A stretch of 64,000 nucleotides of DNA from Polaromonas sp. CG_9.7 (GTDB taxonomy: Bacteria > Pseudomonadota > Gammaproteobacteria > Burkholderiales > Burkholderiaceae_C). The notes below the pieces were generated by a model that did no database searches, was not told where the DNA came from, and saw nothing but the letters and a program-made list of their open reading frames with translations. Below, one piece after another: positions 38,019-46,328 of the stretch; positions within the stretch are counted from its first letter, which is position 1, and each line of letters opens with the position of its first letter. Made by a program: the position numbers and the translations under genes. Location: assembly GCF_015752205.1 (NCBI RefSeq), contig NZ_JADOVG010000004.1:62001-126000 (forward strand), in the 5' to 3' direction.

Positions 38019-38207
38019 TCAGTTCGGCGGATATCCCGCGCTGGTCAAGGCAGCGGCCACGGTTTGCGGGTCCTGGGTGGTTTCAACGGTGACTTTTTTC
38101 GCCGGAAGGTCGATGTGGACTGTCGCGCCAGCATCGAGTTGCTTGACGGTCTGGGTGATGACACCGGCGCAGTGGCCGCAGCTCATGTCGGGAACATTGA
38201 ATTCCAT
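38019..38207 (-). CDS. copZ: Heavy-metal-associated (CopZ-type) copper chaperone
   Basis: This 62-residue single HMA domain carries the Cu(I) site MSCGHC in MEFNVPDMSCGHCAGVITQT and ends VAAALTSAGYPPN. It is divergent from copA and has its own CueR-type promoter, so it should deliver copper to the CopA ATPase. Confidence 0.92.
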   Translation of the reverse strand: MEFNVPDMSCGHCAGVITQTVKQLDAGATVHIDLPAKKVTVETTQDPQTVAAALTSAGYPPN

Positions 38208-38315
38208 GGGATTTCCTTGGGAAGTAAAAGTTAAAAAGAACTGGGGACGCTGTTTTTCGCGCCTTTGGGGAAATGACGCCTGCCAATGCAGTGCTTCGCC
38301 AGATTCCCAGGCTGC

Positions 38316-38346
38316 AGTCTGAACCTTCCCACGGTGGCAAAGTCAA
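38316..38346 (-). promoter_or_regulatory. CueR-type promoter of copZ
   Basis: Read on the minus strand it is TTGACT, a 19-base spacer, then CAGACT. The overlong 19-base spacer contains the dyad TTTGCCA...TGGGAAGGT, as in MerR-family copper promoters. Confidence 0.8.
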
Positions 38347-38396
38347 CGGGTTTTGTGCAAATCCTGAAATCCTTCAGGATTAATATCGACCAATGC

Positions 38397-38427
38397 TTGA
38401 CCCTGCCATGATAGGAAGGTTCAGACT
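38397..38427 (+). promoter_or_regulatory. CueR-type promoter of copA
   Basis: TTGACC, a 19-base spacer containing CCTGCCA...TAGGAAGGT, then CAGACT. Its spacing and -10 match the copZ promoter exactly. It overlaps the upstream in-frame ATGs of the copA frame, which rules them out as starts. Confidence 0.82.
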
Positions 38428-38458
38428 TGCCCTATCGTCATATTTTCAGGAGACACGC

Positions 38459-40924
38459 ATGAGCGTCAGCCACACCCTGCCAGCCCCGCTGGCCATTGCA
38501 TCCACTTTGAAGGAATGGCGCTTTCCCGTGGAAGGCATGACCTGCGGGTCGTGCGTGGCCCGGGTTGAAAAAGCCCTGGCCGCCACGCCGGGCGTCGAGG
38601 AAGCCAGCGTCAATTTCGCCACCGAGCAAGCCAGCGTCAAGGCGGATCGCGAAGTCACGCTGGACATATTGAAGGCGGCGGTGGAAAAAGCCGGTTATGC
38701 CGTGGGCAGCACGGCAGGTGCCGCGCTGGGCGAGGCGTCGGTACGCTTGAAGATTGGCGACATGACCTGCGCATCGTGCGCGGGGCGGGTCGAAAAAGCC
38801 TTGAGGCAGGTGCCCGGCGTGCTGTCGGCCGAAGTCAATTTGGCGACGGAAACTGCTGAAGTCACCCTGACGGATGACGCGGCCGCGCTGCCGCAACTCA
38901 TAGCGGCGGTGGAAAAAGCCGGCTACCGGGCAGAGGCGAATGCCGATGCCGCCAGCGGCGCCAGCCCGGCCACACCGTCCGGCGCGCCCTGGTGGCCGAT
39001 TGCCGTGGCCGCCGCGCTGTCGGCGCCACTGGCGCTGCCGATGGTCGGCATGCTGTTTGGCCAGTCGTGGATGCTCGACCCCTGGGTTCAGTGGCTGCTG
39101 GCCACGCCGGTGCAGTTCTGGCTGGGGGCGCGTTTTTACAAGGCCGGCTGGAAAGCCGTGCGCGCCGGCGCGGGCAACATGGACTTGCTGGTGGCAGTGG
39201 GCACATCAGCGGCCTACGGGTTGAGCGTTTACCTGCTGCTCACGCAGGGCGCTGACGGCATGCCGCATCTTTACTTCGAAGCGTCGGCCGTCGTCATCAC
39301 GCTGGTGCTGCTGGGCAAATGGATGGAAGCGCGCGCCAAGCGCCAGACCACCGAAGCCATCCGGGCGCTCAATGCGCTGCGGCCTGAAACCGCGCGGCTC
39401 CGCCGGGATGGTGTGGACACGGATGTGCCGATCAACAAGGTCAGGGTCGGCGATCAGGTCGTCGTACGGCCGGGCGAACGCATCGCGGTCGATGGCGAAA
39501 TCATCGAAGGCATGACGGAAGTGGACGAGTCGCTGATCACCGGCGAAAGCCTGCCGGTCAGCAAGCAGGCCGGCGACCACGTCACGGGTGGCGCGGTCAA
39601 TGCCGAAGGCTTAATCATCGTGCGCACCACCGCCATCGGCGCTGAATCAACGCTGGCGCGCATTGTTCGGATGGTCGAGTCGGCGCAGGCCAAAAAAGCG
39701 CCGATCCAGCGGCTGGTCGATCAGGTCAGCGCCGTGTTTGTGCCCGTGGTCATCGGCATTGCAGCGCTCACGCTGCTCGGCTGGGGGCTGGCAACGGGCA
39801 ACTGGGAAACGGCCATCCTGAACGCCGTCGCGGTGCTGGTGATTGCCTGCCCGTGCGCGCTCGGGCTGGCAACGCCGACCGCCATCATGGCCGGCACCGG
39901 CGTGGCGGCGCGGCACGGTATTTTGATCAAGGACGCCGAAGCGCTGGAAGTGGCGCACCAGGTAAAAATCGTCGCTTTCGACAAGACCGGCACGCTGACC
40001 GAGGGCAAGCCTGAACTGGTCGCCCTGGAGCCCGCCGGAATGTCGCGCGATGAGGCCCTGGGCTGGGCCGCCGCCATCCAGGCGGGCAGCGAGCATCCGC
40101 TGGCGAAAGCGGTCACGCAACTGGCTGTGCAGGAAGAACGCAGTGTGCCGGCGGCCTCCAAGGTCCGCGCAGTGGCCGGACGCGGCATGTCAGCGGTGGT
40201 CGAAGGCCATGAACTGCGCTTGGGCAGCCCACGCTTCATGCAGGAGCTGGGCGTGGACCTTGGCGCCTTCGCCGCGCGCGCCGAGGCGCTGGAGGCTGAA
40301 GGCCGCACCGTGTCTTATCTGGCCGATCTGACTGGCGTGCCCGAGCTGCTGGCGCTGCTGGCCTTTGGCGACACCGTCAAGGCCAGCAGCGCCACCGCCG
40401 TCGCCAGCCTGCACGCACTCGGCATCCAGACCGCGCTGGTCACCGGCGACAACCGGGGCAGCGCCGAAGCGGTGGCGAAGCAACTCGGCATCGACATCGT
40501 GCATTTCCAGGTCTTGCCTGAAAACAAGGCCGACATCATTGGCCAGCTGAAAGACCAGGTGAAGGACAGCGGCGGCCACGTGGCGATGGTCGGCGACGGC
40601 ATCAACGACGCGCCCGCGCTGGCCGCCGCCGATGTCGGCATTGCCATGTCCACCGGCACCGACGTGGCGATGCAGGCCGCCGGCATCACCTTGATGCGCG
40701 GCAACCCGGCGCTGGTGGCCGACGCCATCGACATCTCACGCCGCACCTATGCCAAGATCCGGCAAAACCTGTTCTGGGCGTTTTTCTACAACGCGGTCGG
40801 CATTCCGCTGGCGGCGTTTGGAATGCTCAGTCCGGTGATTGCCGGCGCGGCGATGGCTTTTAGCAGCTTTAGCGTGGTGATGAATGCGCTGCTGCTGCGG
40901 CGCTGGAAAGGAAGCTCGCAATGA
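38459..40924 (+). CDS. copA: Copper-exporting P1B-type ATPase
   Basis: This inner-membrane Cu(I) efflux pump has 821 residues. It has two N-terminal HMA domains (GMTCGSC near residue 28 and DMTCASC near 103), eight membrane segments and the transport motif CPC in [13 protein letters not shown]. Other P-type motifs are TGES, the phosphorylation site DKTGTLTEG, the nucleotide-binding [10 protein letters not shown] and the hinge [17 protein letters not shown] at 38443-38448 sets the ATG at 38459. The stop overlaps the cueR start by four bases, so pump and sensor are co-translated. Confidence 0.97.
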   Translation: MSVSHTLPAPLAIASTLKEWRFPVEGMTCGSCVARVEKALAATPGVEEASVNFATEQASVKADREVTLDILKAAVEKAGYAVGSTAGAALGEASVRLKIGDMTCASCAGRVEKALRQVPGVLSAEVNLATETAEVTLTDDAAALPQLIAAVEKAGYRAEANADAASGASPATPSGAPWWPIAVAAALSAPLALPMVGMLFGQSWMLDPWVQWLLATPVQFWLGARFYKAGWKAVRAGAGNMDLLVAVGTSAAYGLSVYLLLTQGADGMPHLYFEASAVVITLVLLGKWMEARAKRQTTEAIRALNALRPETARLRRDGVDTDVPINKVRVGDQVVVRPGERIAVDGEIIEGMTEVDESLITGESLPVSKQAGDHVTGGAVNAEGLIIVRTTAIGAESTLARIVRMVESAQAKKAPIQRLVDQVSAVFVPVVIGIAALTLLGWGLATGNWETAILNAVAVLVIACPCALGLATPTAIMAGTGVAARHGILIKDAEALEVAHQVKIVAFDKTGTLTEGKPELVALEPAGMSRDEALGWAAAIQAGSEHPLAKAVTQLAVQEERSVPAASKVRAVAGRGMSAVVEGHELRLGSPRFMQELGVDLGAFAARAEALEAEGRTVSYLADLTGVPELLALLAFGDTVKASSATAVASLHALGIQTALVTGDNRGSAEAVAKQLGIDIVHFQVLPENKADIIGQLKDQVKDSGGHVAMVGDGINDAPALAAADVGIAMSTGTDVAMQAAGITLMRGNPALVADAIDISRRTYAKIRQNLFWAFFYNAVGIPLAAFGMLSPVIAGAAMAFSSFSVVMNALLLRRWKGSSQ

Positions 40925-41364
40925 CAACTGCCCTTAAAAGCCCCGAAAAATCCGTAACTTCTGTGATCGCAGGCCCGTTCAACATCGGCCAGGCCGCCAG
41001 CCAGTCGGGCGTGTCGGCCAAGATGGTCCGGCACTACGAATCGCTGGGCCTGCTGCCTGCCGTGCACCGCACCGATGCCGGCTATCGGCAGTACGGCGAC
41101 AAGGAAGTCCATACCCTGCGCTTTATCCGCCGCGCCCGGACGCTGGGCTTCAGCATGCTGGAAATTGCCGAGTTGCTCAAGCTCTGGCAAAACCAGCAGC
41201 GGGCCAGCGCCGACGTGAAACGCATCGCACTGGCCCATGTCGCCGACCTGGAGCGGCGCATCGCCGAAATGGAAGCGATGCGGCAGACGCTGGCGGAACT
41301 GGCGCATTGCTGCGCCGGGAACAACCGGCCAGACTGCCCGATTTTGAGCGGCTTGGCGGGATAG
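40921..41364 (+). CDS. cueR: Cu(I)-responsive MerR-family regulator CueR
   Basis: This 147-residue MerR protein has a winged helix ([39 protein letters not shown]), a dimerisation helix and a metal loop [14 protein letters not shown], with the two Cys positions typical of CueR. It should bind the two 19-base-spacer promoters upstream of copZ and copA and activate them with Cu(I). The ATGA overlap with copA makes this a self-contained copper unit. Confidence 0.93.
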   Translation: MTTALKSPEKSVTSVIAGPFNIGQAASQSGVSAKMVRHYESLGLLPAVHRTDAGYRQYGDKEVHTLRFIRRARTLGFSMLEIAELLKLWQNQQRASADVKRIALAHVADLERRIAEMEAMRQTLAELAHCCAGNNRPDCPILSGLAG

Positions 41365-41378
41365 GCGTGTGGCTTTTT

Positions 41379-41395
41379 GCTATTTATTGAGTAGC
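41379..41395. repeat. 17-bp AT-rich palindrome, copy 4
   Basis: GCTATTTATTGAGTAGC, directly downstream of cueR. Confidence 0.5.
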
Positions 41396-41532
41396 TTCTT
41401 GCACTTTCCCTGATTGGGGATAACGCCTATTTTTCTTAAATTATGGCCAATGCCCAGCGTGGTTGATCCGTCATTTCCGCGCACCTGGAAATACTGTTTG
41501 GCGGACGTGATGTCCTGGCGCGAAAGCAGCAT
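41380..41532 (-). CDS. Possible 50-residue hypothetical protein
   Basis: A minus-strand frame from ATG 41532 reads MLLSRQDITSAKQYFQVRGN, then DGSTTLGIGHNLRKIGVIPN, to TAG. The composition is protein-like, but the 3' end consists of the dispersed 17-mer, there is no obvious ribosome site, and I do not recognise the family. It may be a fragment. Confidence 0.2.
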   Translation of the reverse strand: MLLSRQDITSAKQYFQVRGNDGSTTLGIGHNLRKIGVIPNQGKCKKLLNK

Positions 41533-41659
41533 TCGCTTTTTTGGAACGGCTTACTGATGAAAAAAAAGTCCATTTATGCGCAAAAAGAGCGTGGACTTTT
41601 TCAAGGCCGAGGCGGCAATGCATCACAAGCCATCAGCAGCCCATGCCATTTTTCGCAAC

Positions 41660-41678
41660 TGGTCTACAATCTGGTCTA
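41660..41678 (+). promoter_or_regulatory. Probable VapB operator
   Basis: TGGTCTA is repeated at 41660-41666 and 41672-41678, a 12-base period, 20 bases before the antitoxin ATG. Direct repeats at this position are typical targets of Phd/VapB autorepressors. Confidence 0.5.
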
Positions 41679-41698
41679 TATCAATCGCAGGCCATCTC

Positions 41699-41947
41699 AT
41701 GCAGCTTCAATCCATAGGTTCCTACGAAACTAAAACGCATTTGGCGGATTTGTTGCGCCGGGTGCGCGATGGGCAGGGCTTCACCATCACCCAGCGAGGA
41801 GAGCCCGTGGCGGACCTGGTGCCTGCGGGCACCAGCGCCCGCCGTTTGGGCACACTGGCTGCGGCGCGCATGCAAACCTTGATGCATGAGGCCCCCCCGC
41901 TTCAAACTGTTGACATCAAAGCGTTGCTTGAGGCTGGCCGCGACTGA
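41699..41947 (+). CDS. vapB: Antitoxin of Phd/YefM type (VapB)
   Basis: This 82-residue antitoxin begins MQLQSIGSYETKTHLADLLR and contains GQGFTITQRGEPVADLVPAG, the Phd/YefM DNA-binding fold. The frame is open upstream to 41576, but the ATG at 41699 is the family start. Its stop overlaps the vapC ATG (TGATG), so toxin and antitoxin are co-translated. It likely represses its own promoter. Confidence 0.9.
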   Translation: MQLQSIGSYETKTHLADLLRRVRDGQGFTITQRGEPVADLVPAGTSARRLGTLAAARMQTLMHEAPPLQTVDIKALLEAGRD

Positions 41948-42375
41948 TGCGGTTTGTACTGGACAACTCGGTGGTCATGCGATGGTTGTTCAAGGATGGC
42001 AGCGACGAACGGCTGGCTTACGCTGCCCACGTATTGGAACTGTTGACGCAGGACACTGGCGAAGCGGTAGTCCCCGGTATCTGGTCTCTGGAAGTTGCCA
42101 ACGTACTTGTCAAAGCCCAGGCCAAGGGTTTGGTGTCGGAGGCGCGCGCCAGCGCCTTCGTGGGTTTGCTGGGAGAAATGGCCATCACCGCAGACCCAAG
42201 CACAGCCTCAAGGGCTTTGGGCGATACCCTGCAACTGGCGCGGCGCTTCAAGCTATCGTCTTACGATGCCGCTTATCTCGAATTGGCCTTGCGTGAAGGC
42301 CTCCCCCTGGCGACGCTGGATGCGGATTTGCGACAAGCCATGGTGCAGGTCGGCGGCATGGTCGTCGGACCCTGA
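41947..42375 (+). CDS. vapC: PIN-domain ribonuclease toxin VapC
   Basis: This 142-residue PIN-domain RNase has acidic residues of the active site in VLDNSVVMRWLF (Asp), WSLEVANVL (Glu), SSYDAAYLELA (Asp) and TLDADL (Asp). All are intact, so it looks functional. It is inhibited by the protein of the overlapping upstream gene. The target RNA cannot be inferred. Confidence 0.92.
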   Translation: MRFVLDNSVVMRWLFKDGSDERLAYAAHVLELLTQDTGEAVVPGIWSLEVANVLVKAQAKGLVSEARASAFVGLLGEMAITADPSTASRALGDTLQLARRFKLSSYDAAYLELALREGLPLATLDADLRQAMVQVGGMVVGP

Positions 42376-42379
42376 AACA

Positions 42380-42549
42380 CCCGGCCAACGCGCCGGATAT
42401 TGACGCACCAGACCCTGGGTGTTCTCGATGGTGCAGCGCTGCCCTGCGCAGCGCGGCTCGCAGACCCCAAGGCGCGTCGGGTCAACGCCACGCACGTCGC
42501 CCATGCGTATGTCAATCCGCTTCAGCGCCGCATCCGACCAGCGCCTGCA
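42380..42549 (-). pseudogene. Unrecognised gene fragment
   Basis: A minus-strand frame reads RWSDAALKRIDIRMGDVRGV, then DPTRLGVCEPRCAGQRCTIE, with no start codon in context. It has protein-like composition with paired Cys. It is bounded by vapC on one side and the lipoprotein remnant on the other. The family is not recognised. Confidence 0.3.
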
Positions 42550-42984
42550 GACACTAAACTTGAAAACAGCCTTTCCGTAACGGATGTCACTGGTGGCAAG
42601 GAAACCAGTCCAATGTGGACCTCTCAGGTTGATAGTTCAGATTTCCAGCGCGCGCTGGAGAACTCTCTGCGGACTACTGGACTGCTCAGCCCTGTTGGCC
42701 GCTATGGTCCTTACCAGCCAACGGCTGACTAGACGGGTCTTGATCAGCCGATGGTTGGTTTCAACATGACGGTCACCGCAACGGTCAGCTATTCACTTAT
42801 TGAGCGAAGCTCAGGAAGAGAGATTTTCTTGCGCTCGATTCCGACGCCGTACACCGCAAAAATGGGTGATGCGTTTGTTGGGAGCGAACGACTTAAATTA
42901 GCAAACGAAGGCGCGGCAAGGAAAAACATTGAAGACCTGATAGCCGAACTGCTCAAGTCAAGAATCCAAGTTTCATTAAAGTAG
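42550..42984 (+). pseudogene. Lipoprotein-like gene remnant with missing 5' end and a TAG stop
   Basis: The frame reads DTKLENSLSVTDVTGGKETS, PMWTSQVDSSDFQRALENSL and GRYGPYQPTAD, then TAG at 42730-42732. It continues in the same frame as TGLDQPMVGFNMTVTATVSY, PYTAKMGDAFVGSERLKLAN and EGAARKNIEDLIAEL to a stop at 42984. The two halves together resemble a family of small surface lipoproteins, but the signal peptide and lipobox are absent. One nonsense change and loss of the 5' end explain the pattern. Confidence 0.6.
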
Positions 42985-43059
42985 CGGCTGGACAGCGAAG
43001 CCGCCACACGAAAGCGCCATGACACGCTTGCCTGGAAATTTATGGCCAGGCTTTACTCA

Positions 43060-43076
43060 ACTATATTTTTAATAGC
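43060..43076. repeat. 17-bp AT-rich palindrome, copy 5 (one arm base changed)
   Basis: ACTATATTTTTAATAGC, in the region upstream of alkB. Confidence 0.45.
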
Positions 43077-43146
43077 AGCTTAAGCTTATGTCCATTGCGC
43101 AAATGGCACTTTTCATCATGAAATCAGTCAGAAATAGAGGCGATTT

Positions 43147-43800
43147 TTGACCCGCAGCCTTTTCGATGAACCGCTAACGCACTACACCGCGCCCGAATCC
43201 ATCGCACCAGGCGCTTTTCTGCTGCGGGGTTTTGCCTTGGACCAGGCTGAAGCGCTGCTTCAGGCCGTGCAGCAGATCATCGCGGTCGCGCCCTTGCGCC
43301 ATCTTTTGACGCCGGGCGGACACGTCATGTCGGTCGCAATGAGCAACTGCGGCGCACTGGGCTGGGTTTCCGACCGCACGGGCTACCGTTACAGCAGCGC
43401 CGACCCGCTCTCGGGCCAGCCCTGGCCGTCCATGCCCGCCTGTTTTGCCGACCTGGCGACGCGGGCAGCGGCTGAGGCGGGTTATGAAGGCTTCGCGCCC
43501 GACGCCTGCCTGATCAACCGCTACGAACCGGGCGCGCGCATGTCGCTGCACCAGGACCGCGACGAAAGCGACCCGGGCGCGCCCATCGTCTCGGTGTCGC
43601 TGGGACTGCCGGCGGTTTTTTTGTTTGGCGGTTTGCAGCGCAGCGACCACCCTGCCCGCTGGCGGATGGTGCACGCAGACGTGGCGGTGTGGGGGGGCGC
43701 ATCGCGGCTGGCGTTTCACGGTGTGTCACCGCTGGCCGACGGCGACCACCCGCGCGCGGGGCGCCAGCGCATCAACCTCACGTTTCGCCGCGCGGGTTGA
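43147..43800 (+). CDS. alkB: DNA/RNA alkylation-damage dioxygenase AlkB
   Basis: This Fe(II)/2-oxoglutarate dioxygenase removes methyl groups from 1-methyladenine and 3-methylcytosine. The 217 residues include the substrate region MSNCGALGWVSDRTGYRYSS, the iron motif LHQDRDESDPGAPIVSVSLG (His-x-Asp), a second His in RLAFHGVSPL, and RINLTFRR for 2-oxoglutarate. No ATG is available; the TTG at 43147 is the likely start. Confidence 0.93.
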   Translation: MTRSLFDEPLTHYTAPESIAPGAFLLRGFALDQAEALLQAVQQIIAVAPLRHLLTPGGHVMSVAMSNCGALGWVSDRTGYRYSSADPLSGQPWPSMPACFADLATRAAAEAGYEGFAPDACLINRYEPGARMSLHQDRDESDPGAPIVSVSLGLPAVFLFGGLQRSDHPARWRMVHADVAVWGGASRLAFHGVSPLADGDHPRAGRQRINLTFRRAG

Positions 43801-43967
43801 TGTTTGAAATGGTGGCTTGGCGCGACAGGCTTCTCACTCGCCAGCACGCCCGCCATGACGCGGATGCGCGGACAGTCCGGTGCTTGCGCGTAACCCGGCG
43901 GCTGGGACATTCCGGTGTCAAACTGCGCTGGAATGACCAGGCAGGCCGTTTGCTTTGAGCAGAGCCT

Positions 43968-46223
43968 TCAGCGCGCAGGCTGATTCGCGGGATCGTCAGC
44001 GCCCGCAGCCGTCTTGCATTCCTCGAAAATCCGGGCACTGCAATGCCGGCAGATGTCCGGGTCGAGCTTGCTGAAAATGGTGGAAATGGCTGTGAATTTG
44101 TCTGAGAACTGGTGCTCCCATCCCAGCACGTTGGTAAAGCCGGTCTTGCGCCACATGCTGATCACCTCCGGGCGCGGCCGGTGAAAGTACAGGTTGCCGC
44201 CCATGGCCCGGCGCGCGGCCAGTTCGGACTCCCACAGTTCAGCACCCGCCAGGTCAATGAAGTTCATGCTCTTGGCCATCACCAGCAGGTGCTTTTGCGG
44301 ATTCGGCTGACTGCGCAGGGCGTGCAGGATGTCGGCAACATGCTGGGTCGCGCCGAAATACACCTCGCCCTCCATGCGCAGCAGCTTGAGTTGCGGGCAC
44401 TCCGGGAGGAATGTGGCCCCCACGCTTGCCACTTCGTGTGCTGCGCTGCCCCCCGAGGGGGCTGGCCTGGCTTGGGGCGGCCCGGCGCTGGCGGCCGTTG
44501 CCCCCACGCTTGCCACTTCGTGTGCTGCGCTGCCCCCCGAGGGGGCTGGCCTGGCTTGGGGCGGCCCGGCGCTGGCGGCCGTTGCCCCCACGCTTGCCAC
44601 TTCGTGTGCTGCGCTGCCCCCCGAGGGGGCTGGCCTGGCTTGGGGCGGCCCGGCGCTGGCGGCCGTTCCCCCCACGCTTGCCACTTCGTGTGCTGCGCTG
44701 CCCCCCGAGGGGGCTGGCCTGGCTTGGGGCTGCCCGGCGCTGGCGGCCGTTGCCCCCACGCTTGCCACGACATGCTCTGCGCTGCCCCCAGATGAAGGCG
44801 CTGCCCTGGCGTCTTCGAATGATTGCGGCGCATCGTCAATCACCACCAACTGCCGGTCTGGTCCGCGGCTGTCAAAGCCCATGCTGCGCATCGCGGGCCG
44901 TGAGGTGCGGTACAGAAACGACATCAGCGACAGCAGCATGCCGAGCAAAATGGCCATTTCAAGCCGGATGGTGACGGTGGCGACCATGGTGGCCAGGGCC
45001 ACGCCAAAATCGGTGCGACTCAGGCTGAACAGCTGGCGCCAGCGCGCAAAGTCCAGCAGGCTCACCGCCACCAGCAGCAGCAGCGCCGACAACGCGGCCA
45101 TCGGAATTTGCGCCAGCAATTGCGAGCTGACCGCCACCAGCGCCAGCAGCAGCAGCGCCGAGAACACCGACGCCAGCGGTGTTCGGGCACCGGCTTGCAG
45201 ATTCGGCATGGAGCGGTTCATCGAGCCGCAGGACACATAGCTGGAAAAAAACCCGCCGATGATGTTCGACAGCCCCTGCCCTCTGAACTCGCGGTTGGCA
45301 TCGATGCGCTGGCCCGAGTGCATCGCCACGGTCTTGGCAATCGAAATCGCTTGCCCCAGCGCCACGATGGTCAGTGCAAACGCCAGGCCGACCAGGTCCG
45401 ACGCCTGCGCCCAGCTGATGTGCGGCAGCTCGAAACGCGGCCATGGCGTGGCGATTTGCCCGATCAGGCGCAGTGCCGAAGCCGGTGTTGCGCCGCCGCC
45501 CAGAAAGCGAGTCCACACCCACGCCAGCGCCGTCGCCACCACCAGCCCGATCAGCATGTAGGGCCAGTTGCGGCGGTAGCGGCGCAGTCCCAGCGCAGCC
45601 GCCAGCGTGATGGCGGCCACGGCCAGTGCAGCAGGTTTGGCAGACAGGAGTTGCGTGAACACATGCGCCAGCACCGCGCCCGCACCGTGTTCGGGCGAGG
45701 CGGCAATCCCCAAAAAATCGGGCAAGGCATGCACGCCAATCAGCAATGCCGCACCGGAGGTGAAACCGAACAGCACGGACGGCGAAATGAAATTGGCCAG
45801 CATGCCCAGCCGCAGTGCGCCAATCAGCCACTGCAGCACACCCACCATCACGGTCACGGCCAGCGCCAGTTGAATGTAGGACGGGCTGAAAGCCAGGGCC
45901 AGCGGCGACAGCATGGCAAACAGTGCCAGTGAATTGGCGTTGGTCGGCCCCGACATGACATGCCAGCTGGAGCCAAACAGCGCGGCAATGATGCACGGCA
46001 CCACCGCCGTGTACAGGCCATATTCGGGAGGCAGCCCGGCCAGCGTGGCAAACGCAATGCCCTGCGGCAGCACCAGCACCGCGCCCAGCAGGCCGGCCAT
46101 GGCATCGGCGCGCAGCGTGGTCGGCGTGACCCAGTGGACCCAGTGACCGAACAGTCGCTCCAGCAGTCGGCTGGCGAAGCGGCGCGCCGAGGCAGCGCGG
46201 GGACTTTCAGGGGCGGCGTTCAT
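43968..46223 (-). CDS. SulP-family anion transporter with STAS domain and 28-residue repeat linker
   Basis: This is a SulP/SLC26-type permease. The membrane part has GAVLVLPQGIAFATLAGLPP, EYGLYTAVVPCIIAALFGSS and the Sulfate_transp motif GQGLSNIIGGFFSSYVSCGS. The C-terminal STAS domain runs from LLRMEGEVYFGATQHVADIL to the end, which has DICRHCSARIFEEC. Between them the family has a short linker, but here about 130 residues come from four identical or nearly identical 28-residue repeats plus a degraded fifth. Sequences like PSGGSAAHEVASVGATAASA recur. A longer start at 46235 is also open. Likely substrates are sulfate, bicarbonate or dicarboxylates; not resolvable here. Confidence 0.92.
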   Translation of the reverse strand: MNAAPESPRAASARRFASRLLERLFGHWVHWVTPTTLRADAMAGLLGAVLVLPQGIAFATLAGLPPEYGLYTAVVPCIIAALFGSSWHVMSGPTNANSLALFAMLSPLALAFSPSYIQLALAVTVMVGVLQWLIGALRLGMLANFISPSVLFGFTSGAALLIGVHALPDFLGIAASPEHGAGAVLAHVFTQLLSAKPAALAVAAITLAAALGLRRYRRNWPYMLIGLVVATALAWVWTRFLGGGATPASALRLIGQIATPWPRFELPHISWAQASDLVGLAFALTIVALGQAISIAKTVAMHSGQRIDANREFRGQGLSNIIGGFFSSYVSCGSMNRSMPNLQAGARTPLASVFSALLLLALVAVSSQLLAQIPMAALSALLLLVAVSLLDFARWRQLFSLSRTDFGVALATMVATVTIRLEMAILLGMLLSLMSFLYRTSRPAMRSMGFDSRGPDRQLVVIDDAPQSFEDARAAPSSGGSAEHVVASVGATAASAGQPQARPAPSGGSAAHEVASVGGTAASAGPPQARPAPSGGSAAHEVASVGATAASAGPPQARPAPSGGSAAHEVASVGATAASAGPPQARPAPSGGSAAHEVASVGATFLPECPQLKLLRMEGEVYFGATQHVADILHALRSQPNPQKHLLVMAKSMNFIDLAGAELWESELAARRAMGGNLYFHRPRPEVISMWRKTGFTNVLGWEHQFSDKFTAISTIFSKLDPDICRHCSARIFEECKTAAGADDPANQPAR
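44415..44805. repeat. 84-bp tandem array inside the SulP gene
   Basis: Units start at 44416, 44500, 44584 and 44668, then a diverged part from 44752. Copies 1-3 are identical; copy 4 has two changes (first base, and one C to T near the end). Each unit holds the palindrome CCCCCCGAGGGGG and GCCCCCACGCTTGCCACTTC. The length is a multiple of three, and several frames on both strands stay open through it. The unit is the right-hand part of the palindromic repeat also found at 26747 and 48756. Confidence 0.95.
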
Positions 46224-46253
46224 GGTCTTGAGCATACCGCTGGCCGATAGCGA

Positions 46254-46280
46254 TGATTACGCTGATTACGCTGATTACGC
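46254..46280. repeat. Triple 9-bp direct repeat
   Basis: TGATTACGC occurs three times in a row between the SulP gene start and the chrA stop. Possibly a slipped-strand site; no function apparent. Confidence 0.7.
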
Positions 46281-46328
46281 TGAAAGCGCCGGCAGCGCAC
46301 GGCAGGCTTGAGGCCGGCGCCGCCGTGG

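Larger units (their letters stand above)
41365..41698. other. Intergenic region between cueR and vapB
   Basis: It holds a 17-bp palindrome (41379), a possible 50-codon minus-strand ORF (41380-41532), a hairpin AAAAAGTCCA/TGGACTTTTT (41563-41601) able to terminate in both directions, and the vapBC promoter with two TGGTCTA repeats. Confidence 0.5.

Noticed and set aside
38361..38380. ATCCTGAA/TTCAGGAT hairpin as a terminator
   Set aside because: It lies between two divergent promoters and lacks a T-run, so it is more likely an insulator or incidental.
44112..44974. Several plus-strand frames across the SulP repeat array
   Set aside because: They stay open only because the 84-bp unit has no stops in several frames; the SulP frame on the minus strand is the conserved one.
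46254..46280. Three TGATTACGC units as a CRISPR or iteron array
   Set aside because: Only three 9-bp units without spacers; no origin or cas context.
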